From the NCBI RefSeq assembly GCF_004917075.1, contig NZ_SSYB01000004.1, positions 1 to 64,000 on the forward strand: DNA of 64,000 nt. The letters run 5' to 3'. The notes beneath the pieces were generated by a model. That model worked only from the letters and a program-made list of their open reading frames with translations, did not search any database and was not told where the DNA came from. Position numbers and translations under genes: made by a program. Numbering within the stretch: the first letter of the stretch is position 1; each line of letters begins with the position of its first letter. Below are positions 34,829 through 42,186 of this stretch, in pieces. Origin of the DNA: Geomonas edaphica (GTDB taxonomy: Bacteria; Desulfobacterota; Desulfuromonadia; Geobacterales; Geobacteraceae).

Positions 34829-35398
34829 CTAGCGCCCGAAAAGCCTATCCAGCATGATCGACGCCGCGGAGCGCACCGAGAGGTGGTTGTAATCACCTGT
34901 CCCCCTGATCGGCTCCAGCACCAGATCACCCTTGTTGAACAACTGCTCGATCATTCCCCAGCCGGTGCCCAGAAGCAGCAGGTAGGGCTGCTCGGGGTCC
35001 GCGTCGATGAGATCCTTCAGTTCGGCAAAGCTCACGCTGTTGGGCCTGCCGGAGGCGCCGGTCACGACCACCTTGGGTCTGCGTCCGGTGCGGCTCTCGA
35101 TATCGGCGATGGTCGACTCGAGCGACTCTTCGCACTGCAGCGTCTCCAGCGCCATCTTCCGCTTCGGGTTGTAGGTCGAGCCCCAACCGGAGAGCCAGTG
35201 CTCACGCACCTTCTCAACGAGCTTTATCTGTTCCTCAACCGGGGTCACGATGTAGTAGCGTGCCAGACCGAAGGTCCGGGTCATGCGCGACATGTCGTGG
35301 ATGTCCAGGTTGGTAACCGAGGTCGCCACCACGTCCTTGTGCTTGTCGTACACCGGGAAGTGGATCAGCGCCATGCTGAAATTAGCTGCCGAGGTCAT
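34829..35398 (-). CDS. SPOUT-fold RNA methyltransferase adjacent to trmD (PF09936-type)
   Basis: 189 residues. The N-terminal [20 protein letters not shown] and C-terminal [20 protein letters not shown] and [20 protein letters not shown] fit the trefoil-knot family that is usually encoded between trmD and rplS in these bacteria. It overlaps the trmD stop by 4 bp. The RNA target is not known to me. Confidence 0.88.
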   Translation of the reverse strand: MTSAANFSMALIHFPVYDKHKDVVATSVTNLDIHDMSRMTRTFGLARYYIVTPVEEQIKLVEKVREHWLSGWGSTYNPKRKMALETLQCEESLESTIADIESRTGRRPKVVVTGASGRPNSVSFAELKDLIDADPEQPYLLLLGTGWGMIEQLFNKGDLVLEPIRGTGDYNHLSVRSAASIMLDRLFGR

Positions 35399-36186
35399 GC
35401 CGTTCCGCCTTCGCCAATGCTACGGTGGACAAGCCTCGCGGTCTTGGCTTTCAGGTCCGCGTCGAGACCCAGCTCTTTCAGAAGTTTCTTGTCCTGCTTG
35501 CTCCACTCGATACCTTCGAGGAGCTCGGGACGTGAGGCGAGCGTTCTCCGGATCTGCTCCTTCCTGCGCCACTTGGCGATCTCGGCATGGTTGCCGGAAA
35601 GGAGGATGTCGGGAACCTTCTCACCCCTGAATTCGGGAGGCCTCGTGTACTGCGGGTACTCCAAAAGCCCGTCTGCAAACGAATCGTACTGGGCGGACTC
35701 TTCGCTTCCCAGCACACCCGGCACGAGCCGGGATACGGCGTCAACGACGACCATGGCCGCGAGCTCCCCGCCGGTGAGGACGAAGTCTCCGAGCGAGATC
35801 TCGTCATCGACGAAGAGGGTACGCACCCTTTCGTCGACCCCTTCGTAACGGCCGCAGATGATGACGAGCCCCTCCTCGCGGGAGAGCTCCTCAGCCACCT
35901 GATGCGTGAAGGGACGACCACCCGGCGTGGTGAGGATCACCCTGGAAGCCGGACGCACCTTCTTGACCGCCTCTATGGCACCCGCGATCGGCTCGACCTT
36001 CATCACCATGCCGGCGCCCCCTCCGTATGGAGAGTCGTCTGCGGTGGCGTGCTTGTCGAAGGCCCAGTCGCGGATGTTGTGCAGCCCAACCTCGATCAAT
36101 CCCTTGTCGCTCGCGCGCTTCAGGATGCTCTCGGTCATCGGCCCCTCGAACATCGCCGGGAACAGGGTCAGGATGTCGAACTTCAT
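35395..36186 (-). CDS. trmD: tRNA (guanine37-N1)-methyltransferase
   Basis: 263 residues. TrmD signatures are clear: [20 protein letters not shown] at the start, [17 protein letters not shown] and the SAM-knot [15 protein letters not shown]-like stretch ([20 protein letters not shown]) with [13 protein letters not shown]. It makes m1G37 in tRNAs and prevents +1 frameshifting. It overlaps rimM upstream and the SPOUT gene downstream. Confidence 0.97.
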   Translation of the reverse strand: MKFDILTLFPAMFEGPMTESILKRASDKGLIEVGLHNIRDWAFDKHATADDSPYGGGAGMVMKVEPIAGAIEAVKKVRPASRVILTTPGGRPFTHQVAEELSREEGLVIICGRYEGVDERVRTLFVDDEISLGDFVLTGGELAAMVVVDAVSRLVPGVLGSEESAQYDSFADGLLEYPQYTRPPEFRGEKVPDILLSGNHAEIAKWRRKEQIRRTLASRPELLEGIEWSKQDKKLLKELGLDADLKAKTARLVHRSIGEGGTA

Positions 36187-36701
36187 AGATCGAGCAGCCC
36201 CTCGAGAAGAGAGACCGTCATCCGTCCTGCCTTCAGGTCAACAGACAATACAACGTCATCGAGTGCGGGGATAAGCACCTCGCGCCCGTTGTGTTTTACC
36301 ACGTAGACGTCGTTACTGCCGGTTTCGATGATGTCGACCAGCTCTCCCAGCTCTTCCCCATCCGACGTAAAAACCTGGAGCCCCAGGAGGTCGGACCAGT
36401 AGAACTCGTCGTCGGGGAGTTCCGGGAGCGCCACCCGGTCGGCATATATCTCGCTGCCGACCAGGTGCAGCACCTGGTTGATGTTGTCAAACGGCTTCAG
36501 GGTCAGGATGATCCGTTTGCCGTTGTTCTTGGCGGAGACCACGGAGAACTCTTCCATGGCCCCTTTCGGAGACTTGAGAAAAACGCTCTTCAACTGCGAG
36601 ATGCTCGAGGCATCCCCCGCGAAAGGGATCACCCGCAACTGTCCCCTGATCCCGTGTGGTCCCTGGATCTTGCCGATCAATACTTTGTTACTACCGGACA
36701 T
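36183..36701 (-). CDS. rimM: Ribosome maturation factor RimM
   Basis: 172 residues. The N-terminal RimM domain ([20 protein letters not shown]) and the PRC barrel ([20 protein letters not shown], then [20 protein letters not shown]) are in the standard order. It helps 30S head assembly around uS19. The stop overlaps the trmD start. Confidence 0.96.
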   Translation of the reverse strand: MSGSNKVLIGKIQGPHGIRGQLRVIPFAGDASSISQLKSVFLKSPKGAMEEFSVVSAKNNGKRIILTLKPFDNINQVLHLVGSEIYADRVALPELPDDEFYWSDLLGLQVFTSDGEELGELVDIIETGSNDVYVVKHNGREVLIPALDDVVLSVDLKAGRMTVSLLEGLLDL

Positions 36702-36704
36702 CTA

Positions 36705-36935
36705 TCACTCTACGATTTTAAGGATGGCTTTCTTGTTATCCTTTGTTGAGACAGCGTTGAGCAAAGTGCGGATCGCTTTTGCCGTGCGACCTTCCTTGCC
36801 GATGATACGCCCCATGTCCTCTTTTGCGACGGTCAGCTTGATTACGTTGGTCTCTTCTTCCAACTCCTCGGTGGCTTTCACCTGGGTCGGATCGTCTACA
36901 AGTGCCCTGGCGATGGTCTCAACAAGCTCTTTCAT
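36705..36935 (-). CDS. khpA: KhpA-like KH-domain RNA-binding protein
   Basis: 76 residues, a single KH domain with the GxxG loop GRIIGKEGRTAKAIRTLL. In Gram-positive bacteria KhpA pairs with KhpB and affects cell-size control and translation. It sits in the usual place between rpsP and rimM. Confidence 0.93.
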   Translation of the reverse strand: MKELVETIARALVDDPTQVKATEELEEETNVIKLTVAKEDMGRIIGKEGRTAKAIRTLLNAVSTKDNKKAILKIVE

Positions 36936-36986
36936 GTCGCTATCCTCTGTAGTGTGGGATATCCGGCTGGCCGGTACTAAGAGATA

Positions 36987-37253
36987 TTAAGCGGCAGGGG
37001 CGACGAACTTCTCCCAGATGCCGGTCTTCTTCAGGATCTGCTTGACGGTGTCGGTCGGCTGAGCGCCCTTGCCGAGCCACTCAAGGGTCTTCCCTTCTTC
37101 CAGGTTGTAAACCGCCGGTTTTTTGTTCGGGTCGTAGGTACCGACGTTCTCGATGAAGCGCCCGTCCCTGCGGCTGCGGCAGTCAGCAACTACTACCTGG
37201 TAAAAGGGTTTCTTCTTAGCGCCCGCACGTGCAAGTCTGATCTTTATTGCCAT
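36987..37253 (-). CDS. rpsP: Ribosomal protein bS16
   Basis: 88 residues beginning [20 protein letters not shown] with [19 protein letters not shown]-like sequence (here [19 protein letters not shown]). It belongs to the central 30S domain. It follows ffh by 105 bp and precedes khpA by 51 bp. Confidence 0.97.
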   Translation of the reverse strand: MAIKIRLARAGAKKKPFYQVVVADCRSRRDGRFIENVGTYDPNKKPAVYNLEEGKTLEWLGKGAQPTDTVKQILKKTGIWEKFVAPAA

Positions 37254-37358
37254 TTCTTCCTCCTGGTATTCTCGGACCCTTGAGATCCGCCATTGCGTAT
37301 TGTTTTTGTGAGTCTGGTAACTGTATCTATAGTTGGTGCAATAGTCAAAGGCGATGAG

Positions 37359-38723
37359 TTAAAAGGGGAGCATCCCTTTGCCCATGCCTTTCATCCCTTT
37401 CATAAGTCCCTTCGGACCCATCTTCTGCAACTGCTTGACGACCTTCTGAGCTTCCGTGAAACGCTTGAGGAGCTGGTTGACTTCCTGGATGCTGGTGCCG
37501 CTCCCCTTGGCTATCCTCAAACGGCGGCTGCCGTTGATGATAGTGTGGTTGGCGCGCTCCTTGGCAGTCATGGAGTCGATGATCGCCTCGATCCTCTTCA
37601 GCTCCTTCTCGGAAGGCTGGGCGCCCTGCATCTGCTTCATCGCCTTACCCATGCCGGGGATCAGGTTCATGATCGATTCGAGCGAGCCCATCTTCTTGAT
37701 CTGCTGCAGCTGGCTGCGGAAATCCTCGAGATCGAACTGACCGCCGCTCTTCTTCATCTTCTGCTGCAGGCGGGCCGCTTCCTTCTCGTCGAAGGTCGAC
37801 TGCGCCTTCTCGATCAGGGTGAGCACGTCGCCCATGCCGAGGATGCGGGAGACGAGACGGTCGGCGTGGAACACGTCCAGCGCGTCCAGCTTCTCGCCAA
37901 GGCCCACGAACTTGACCGGCTTTCCGGTGACCGCCTTGATGGAAAGAGCCGCACCACCCTTGGCGTCGCCGTCCAGCTTGGTAAGGATGACGCCGGTGAT
38001 GCCGAGCCGGTCGTTGAAGCCCTGGGCCACGTTGACCGCTTCCTGGCCGGTCATGGCGTCGGCCACGAACAGTATCTCGCGCGGGGCGAGCTCGTCGCGG
38101 ATCCCTTCCAGCTCATCCATCAGGTAGTCGTCGATCTGATGGCGACCGGCGGTATCGTAGATGATGACGTCGAAGCCGTTAAGTGTCGCGTAGCGGTGCG
38201 CCTCGCGGCAGATATCAAGCGGCTTCTGGGTCGCCAGCGAGTTGAAGACCTCGATATCGAGCTGGCGGCCAAGCACCTTCAACTGCTCGATCGCGGCCGG
38301 GCGGTAAACGTCGGCCGGGACAAGCAGAGGCTTCTTCCGCTGCCCCTTGAGGTACTTGGCGAGCTTACCGCAAGAAGTCGTTTTACCCGCGCCCTGCAGA
38401 CCGACCAGCATGATGGCGACCGGCGGCTTCGCGGCGAGGTCGAGCGAGTTGTCCTCGCTGCCACCCATGAGAAGCACGAGCTCGTCATGGACGATCTTGA
38501 TTACCTGCTGCCCGGGGGCGAGGCTTTGCAGCACCTCGGTACCGACGGCGCGCATGCGAACCTTTTCGACAAAATCCTTGACGACCTTGAAATTAACGTC
38601 GGCCTCGAGCAGTGCAAGACGCACCTCACGTAGCGCGTCCTTAACGTTGTCTTCGGTCATCACACCCTGACCGCGGAGCTTCTTGAAGACCAGGTCGAGT
38701 TTATCGGAAAGAGTCGCGAACAT
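37359..38723 (-). CDS. ffh: Signal recognition particle protein Ffh
   Basis: 454 residues in N-G-M order. N domain residues 1-90; GTPase G domain with G1 GLQGAGKTTSCGKLA, G3 DTAGRH and G4 TKLDGDAKGGAAL; Met-rich M domain from about residue 300 ending in GPKGLMKGMKGMGKGMLPF. It binds 4.5S RNA and signal sequences and targets ribosomes to FtsY. A good promoter lies upstream at 38820-38849, so it probably starts the translation operon. Confidence 0.97.
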   Translation of the reverse strand: MFATLSDKLDLVFKKLRGQGVMTEDNVKDALREVRLALLEADVNFKVVKDFVEKVRMRAVGTEVLQSLAPGQQVIKIVHDELVLLMGGSEDNSLDLAAKPPVAIMLVGLQGAGKTTSCGKLAKYLKGQRKKPLLVPADVYRPAAIEQLKVLGRQLDIEVFNSLATQKPLDICREAHRYATLNGFDVIIYDTAGRHQIDDYLMDELEGIRDELAPREILFVADAMTGQEAVNVAQGFNDRLGITGVILTKLDGDAKGGAALSIKAVTGKPVKFVGLGEKLDALDVFHADRLVSRILGMGDVLTLIEKAQSTFDEKEAARLQQKMKKSGGQFDLEDFRSQLQQIKKMGSLESIMNLIPGMGKAMKQMQGAQPSEKELKRIEAIIDSMTAKERANHTIINGSRRLRIAKGSGTSIQEVNQLLKRFTEAQKVVKQLQKMGPKGLMKGMKGMGKGMLPF

Positions 38724-38819
38724 CTATGAACCCATAAGCCATCGAAATGACGAGTTAATTTTTCTCAAAAAACCGCATGTCCCGGCAAAAGCGCACAGGT
38801 ATCCCGCGGCAAGAGAGTC

Positions 38820-38849
38820 ACTTTAGTGGATAGAACCGCAAATTGTCAA
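38820..38849 (-). promoter_or_regulatory. Predicted sigma-70-type promoter of the ffh operon
   Basis: On the minus strand TTGACA (complement of 38844-38849) and TAAAGT (complement of 38820-38825) are 18 bp apart, about 95 bp before ffh. Confidence 0.6.
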
Positions 38850-38874
38850 GCGAAATTATCGGTCACAACGTCAG

Positions 38875-39465
38875 TTACAGCCGCACCACCGAGCGCGCTT
38901 TCAGCATGCTTTCCGCGATGGTGAACATGTTGGTGACACCGCCGGCGGCGAGGTGCTCCTTCTTCTTATAGAAGTCGAGACAGATGCCACAGGAGAGGAC
39001 TTCGACGCCGCGGTTGCCTAACTCCTCGAGCGCCTCGATGACCTCGGACCCTTCAGCGGCGAGAAGGACTCCTGAGTTGACGAAGAAGATGCGGTCCGGC
39101 AGGTCGTTCAGATCGAGGAGGGTGATGATGAAGTTCTTCATCAAAAGGCGCCCTAACTCTTCGGCGCCGTCGCCCATCCGATCCGTGCCGATCAGCATAA
39201 CGGTCGGGCCGGCCGCCGCAGCGGGAGCCGCTTCGCGCGGCGCGGTTGCCACACCCACACCGGTGATGGTGAAGGCAAAGCCGTCCTCTAGCTTTTCCTC
39301 CAGCACCTGGTAGCCGCGCCCCTGTGCAAAGCGCTTCACGTTCTCGCGCGGCGCGCCATCGTCGAGAAGAACGTGGAGTTCCTCCCCCTGGGCCGCCTCA
39401 AGTGCCCTCTTCACCTGCACCACCGGAAGCGGACACGCCATCCCCCTGACGTCAAGCTTGCTCAT
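38875..39465 (-). CDS. yedF: YedF-type sulfurtransferase-like selenium metabolism protein
   Basis: 196 residues. An N-terminal TusA/SirA domain has the MACPLPVVQVKRAL motif with the single conserved Cys. A C-terminal DsrE-like domain carries another Cys in VLSCGICLDFY. Members of this fusion co-occur with selenium use. It overlaps the DUF3343 gene upstream by 4 bp, another small selenium-associated protein, so the two probably handle a persulfide or selenide. Confidence 0.88.
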   Translation of the reverse strand: MSKLDVRGMACPLPVVQVKRALEAAQGEELHVLLDDGAPRENVKRFAQGRGYQVLEEKLEDGFAFTITGVGVATAPREAAPAAAAGPTVMLIGTDRMGDGAEELGRLLMKNFIITLLDLNDLPDRIFFVNSGVLLAAEGSEVIEALEELGNRGVEVLSCGICLDFYKKKEHLAAGGVTNMFTIAESMLKARSVVRL

Positions 39466-39731
39466 ATCTCTTCTCCTAACTTTTCGAAGTTGTCTCCGTT
39501 TTTTCTGTAAAGGTCACGCGGTAAAAGGCCGGCCTCGGAGAGCACCGCTTCCACCTGGGGCCTCACGTCCTCCGCGTAGCGGATGGCGAGCCCACAGTCC
39601 GCGGCGAGGGAGCGCGGTGCCGGAATGAGCAAGATCTTCAGTCCCTGATCCTTGAGCAGACGCTCCGCCTCCATGACGCGGTGGATGGAGTTGAAGATGG
39701 CTATGAAGTCTCCGTCTTTTATCACAAGCAC
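39462..39731 (-). CDS. DUF3343 protein (putative Se/S carrier-like)
   Basis: 89 residues, DUF3343 pattern: IAIFNSIHRVMEAERLLKDQ near the start and PRSLAADCGLAIRYA with the conserved Cys. The role in moving sulfur or selenium is inferred from neighbours; here it overlaps yedF. It is divergent from a small membrane-protein gene. Confidence 0.82.
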   Translation of the reverse strand: MLVIKDGDFIAIFNSIHRVMEAERLLKDQGLKILLIPAPRSLAADCGLAIRYAEDVRPQVEAVLSEAGLLPRDLYRKNGDNFEKLGEEI

Positions 39732-39768
39732 TCCTTTTTCAAGTCAAAACAAGTGCAATAGAAGCACA

Positions 39769-39797
39769 TTGACAAAGAGAGGTCAAACCCATAGTAT
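39769..39797 (+). promoter_or_regulatory. Predicted sigma-70-type promoter of the small membrane gene/dciA unit
   Basis: TTGACA at 39769-39774 and TAGTAT at 39792-39797 are 17 bp apart. The start codon at 39818 lies about 15 nt beyond the expected transcription start. Confidence 0.6.
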
Positions 39798-39817
39798 TAC
39801 CGACCCAAGAGGTCAAC

Positions 39818-40081
39818 ATGGAAACAGTGCTTAAAGCCGCCACCCTGATGGTGCTGGCCACCTTAGTGAACATCCCGTTGGGTTACCAGAGGCAATCGTA
39901 CCCGAAGTTTTCCTTCGCCTGGTACTTCTACGTCCACATCTCCATCCCCGCCATCATCTACTTCAGGATCAAGTCCGGGTTAGGCTGGGGCTTCATCCCC
40001 TTCAGCATCTCCAGCGCCGTGCTCGGCCAGGTTATCGGCGGCAGGACCTATCGGAAGAGACATCCCGTCAATGAAGACTAG
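39818..40081 (+). CDS. Small membrane protein of unknown function
   Basis: 87 residues. Two or three hydrophobic segments are visible (TLMVLATLVNIPLGYQRQ, FAWYFYVHISIPAIIYFRI and WGFIPFSISSAVLGQVIGG), ending in a basic tail. I do not recognise the family. AGAGG precedes the ATG. Its end overlaps the DciA-like gene by 11 bp, which suggests co-translation with that replication protein. Confidence 0.7.
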   Translation: METVLKAATLMVLATLVNIPLGYQRQSYPKFSFAWYFYVHISIPAIIYFRIKSGLGWGFIPFSISSAVLGQVIGGRTYRKRHPVNED

Positions 40082-40544
40082 ACGCCCCAGGATGCGCCGT
40101 CCGGCATCCGTCACCGACCTTTTGGGGAGCATCCTTCGGGGCACCCCTGCCGAGATGCGCCTCAAGGAGGGACGCATCTGGGAAGTCTGGGACGAAGCGG
40201 TCGGCAGCAAGATCGCCTCCCACGCCCAGCCCGTCGCCTTCCGCGAAGGCACCCTCACCCTTCACGTCGACAGCGGTCCCTGGCTGCAGCAACTCACCTA
40301 CCTGAAGAAAGACCTCATCGTCAAGGTTAACGAGGCTCTGGACGAAGAACTGATCAAGGAACTGTACCTGAAGAGCGGCAAGGTCAGGTCCACCGCCCCG
40401 AAAAGCCAGCAAGCCGTGCCGCGGCGCAAACTGACCGAGGAGGAGCAGGTTTGGATCAAGGAACAGGCTCAGGCCGTCGACGATCCGGAACTGCGTGCCG
40501 TGTTCGAAAGGCTCATCAGCAGGGACCGGGAACACCAGAAGTAA
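40071..40544 (+). CDS. DUF721/DciA-like protein
   Basis: 157 residues with the DUF721 core: SVTDLLGSILRGTPAEMRLK, WEVWDEAVGSKIASHAQPVA and LTLHVDSGPWLQQLTYLKKD. DciA loads the replicative helicase DnaB in many bacteria that lack DnaC. The C-terminal third is charged and not conserved-looking, as in other family members. It overlaps the small membrane gene upstream. Confidence 0.85.
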   Translation: MKTRRPRMRRPASVTDLLGSILRGTPAEMRLKEGRIWEVWDEAVGSKIASHAQPVAFREGTLTLHVDSGPWLQQLTYLKKDLIVKVNEALDEELIKELYLKSGKVRSTAPKSQQAVPRRKLTEEEQVWIKEQAQAVDDPELRAVFERLISRDREHQK

Positions 40545-40580
40545 AACCAACCGCAGCAACATCAAAATCTAAAAGCAACT

Positions 40581-40680
40581 AACGCAAAGCCGCAAAGGCG
40601 CAGAGACGCGAAGAAGGCTTAAGTTTTTTACCCGCTTTAGTCTTCGCGGCTTTGCGGCTCCGAGTCTTCGCGTTGGCGCC
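40581..40680. repeat. CGCAAAG-type inverted repeat element, copy 1
   Basis: The left arm (40581-40613) starts AACGCAAAGCCGCAAAGGCG; the right arm (about 40640-40680) starts TCTTCGCGGCTTTGCGGCTC and ends in TTCGCGTTGGCGCC. The arms pair. The trmN6 stop codon and about its last 12 codons lie in the right arm. It is more diverged than copies 2 and 3. Confidence 0.75.
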
Positions 40681-41410
40681 TGTAGATTTTGAGTTTTTCC
40701 TCGGAGTACCCACCTTCCTCGCCGCGCACGAAGAGCGGCGGCTCCACCTTCAGCTCGCCCGTCCTTCCCTTTGCCAGTTCGATCATGAACATGCGGGCGT
40801 CCATCCGCGTGTTGCCGTGCACCATGCGCAGCCGCAAAGGCGCGAGTTTCTGCACCGCCGCCTGCGCCATCAGCTCCGCCAGGCGGCAGGTGTGGTAGAT
40901 GAGGCAGATCCTTCCCGAAGGCTTCACCAGGTATTTGGCCGCGGCCAGAAAATCGGAAAGCGTCGCGCTCGTCTCGTGGCGCGCCTCGTCGCGTCCCCTT
41001 CTGGGGCTCACCTTCCCTGTTCCGGGGCGGCGGTAGGGAGGGTTCGAGACCACCAGGTCGAACCTGTCCACCGGGAACTGCGCCTTCAGAGAGACGATGT
41101 CCTCCTCGACGACATCGACGCGCCCGGCGAGCCCGTTCAGGCGCACGTTACGCTGCGCGATCCCCGCCATCACCTGCTGGAACTCCACCGCGGTAACCGA
41201 TGCGCCTTCCGCCATGCGTGCCAAAAGCAGCGCGATCACACCGCAACCGGTCCCCAGGTCCGCGCAGCGTTCCCCCTGGCGCACCCCGGCGAAGTCAGCC
41301 AAAAGTAGCGGATCCACCGAGAAGCGGTAGCCGTGTCGCGGCTGTATGATGCGCAAGTCATACCCGGACAGCTCGTCCAGGGTTTCCATCTCAGAGTCGA
41401 GGTTCAACAT
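40637..41410 (-). CDS. trmN6: tRNA1(Val) (adenine37-N6)-methyltransferase-like
   Basis: 257 residues. Class I SAM fold with CADLGTGCGVIALLLARMAE and the N6-adenine motif VVSNPPYRRPG. The N-terminal LRIIQPRHGYRFSVDPLLLA is typical of TrmN6/YfiC. The C-terminal end (RRQREDSEPQSRED) is encoded by the repeat element at 40640-40680 and is probably not native. Start by ATG with GGGA 8 nt before it. Confidence 0.88.
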   Translation of the reverse strand: MLNLDSEMETLDELSGYDLRIIQPRHGYRFSVDPLLLADFAGVRQGERCADLGTGCGVIALLLARMAEGASVTAVEFQQVMAGIAQRNVRLNGLAGRVDVVEEDIVSLKAQFPVDRFDLVVSNPPYRRPGTGKVSPRRGRDEARHETSATLSDFLAAAKYLVKPSGRICLIYHTCRLAELMAQAAVQKLAPLRLRMVHGNTRMDARMFMIELAKGRTGELKVEPPLFVRGEEGGYSEEKLKIYRRQREDSEPQSRED

Positions 41411-41428
41411 TCAAAATCCCAAAAGACT

Positions 41429-41545
41429 CAACGCAAAGACGCAAAGCCGCAAAGACGCAAAGTTAAAACCGTGGAGAGCGGTTCTACCCTTGCTTTTCTC
41501 CTGTCTTCTTTGCGCCTCCGCGCCTTGGCGTCTTTGCGTTAAGCC
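41429..41545. repeat. CGCAAAG-type inverted repeat element, copy 2
   Basis: Left arm 41429-41462 (CAACGCAAAGACGCAAAGCC start) and right arm 41507-41545 (TCTTTGCGCCTCCGCGCCTT start, ending GCGTTAAGCC). The spacer contains GGTTCTAC, also found in copy 3. The right arm is one of three near-identical 39-bp sequences. Confidence 0.9.
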
Positions 41546-41558
41546 TTTTTGCTTTTTG

Positions 41559-41939
41559 TCATAAACCATTCACAACTCTGTGAATTCCGTTTTTGACGAG
41601 CTTTTCACCAAAATTTATTACCAGCGCCAGTTTCAAATTAAGCATGCGCAGATAGGTTAGCGCCTGCGACTCAAAGATTTGGTTGTATTGAGTCACGGCC
41701 TTCACTTCAACTACAACCATGTTCCCTACTAAGAGATCCAGCCGCAGCGGGACTGACAGTTGATGCCCCTTATAGGTGACCGGTACAGCCATCTGCCTTC
41801 CCACCGCAAAGCCGCGCTGGTTCAACTCCCAGGCGAGAGACTCCTCGTACACACTTTCTAAAAGACCAGGGCCGCCGAGATTTCTATGAACTTCGACGGC
41901 GCAATCGACGATATGCGTGCTTAGTTCATTTTCCGTCAT
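41559..41939 (-). CDS. GxxExxY protein (PD-(D/E)xK nuclease fold)
   Basis: 126 residues from the ATG at 41939, which has GGAGG 6 nt upstream. The signature is GLLESVYEESLAWEL (G-LL-E-SV-Y). Downstream are RLDLLVGNMVVVEVKAV, giving the Asp and Glu-x-Lys of the restriction-endonuclease-like fold. The family (TIGR04256) has no assigned biology that I know. The gene is bracketed by direct 39-bp repeats at 41507-41545 and 42012-42050, which suggests it travels with or inserts into the repeat element. Confidence 0.88.
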   Translation of the reverse strand: MTENELSTHIVDCAVEVHRNLGGPGLLESVYEESLAWELNQRGFAVGRQMAVPVTYKGHQLSVPLRLDLLVGNMVVVEVKAVTQYNQIFESQALTYLRMLNLKLALVINFGEKLVKNGIHRVVNGL

Positions 41940-42011
41940 CCCGCACCTCCAAGCCTGAAATCGATAAGGCAAGAAGAGCATAGCCGGAAAAGACTTCACT
42001 TCATTTTTTTA

Positions 42012-42050
42012 TCTTTGCGTCTCCGCGCCTTGGCGTCTTTGCGTTGGGCC
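42012..42050. repeat. Solo 39-bp repeat arm next to the GxxExxY gene
   Basis: TCTTTGCGTCTCCGCGCCTT start, ending GCGTTGGGCC. It is in the same orientation as the arms at 41507-41545 and 42148-42186 and differs from each by two or three bases. It has no left arm of its own, so it may be the far side of the copy disrupted by the gene. Confidence 0.88.
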
Positions 42051-42068
42051 TTTCCGAATCAAATGCTT

Positions 42069-42186
42069 CAACGCAAAGTCGCAGTGCCGCAAAGGCGCAA
42101 AGCTGAAACCAAAAGAATGGTTCTACGAGGTTTTACCCCTCCTGCTTTCTTTGCGTCTCCGCGCCTTGGCGTCTTTGCGTTAAGCC
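42069..42186. repeat. CGCAAAG-type inverted repeat element, copy 3
   Basis: Left arm 42069-42103 (CAACGCAAAGTCGCAGTGCC start) and right arm 42148-42186 (TCTTTGCGTCTCCGCGCCTT start). The spacer again holds GGTTCTAC. The stop codon of the yfhO-like gene (42180-42182) lies inside the right arm. Confidence 0.9.
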
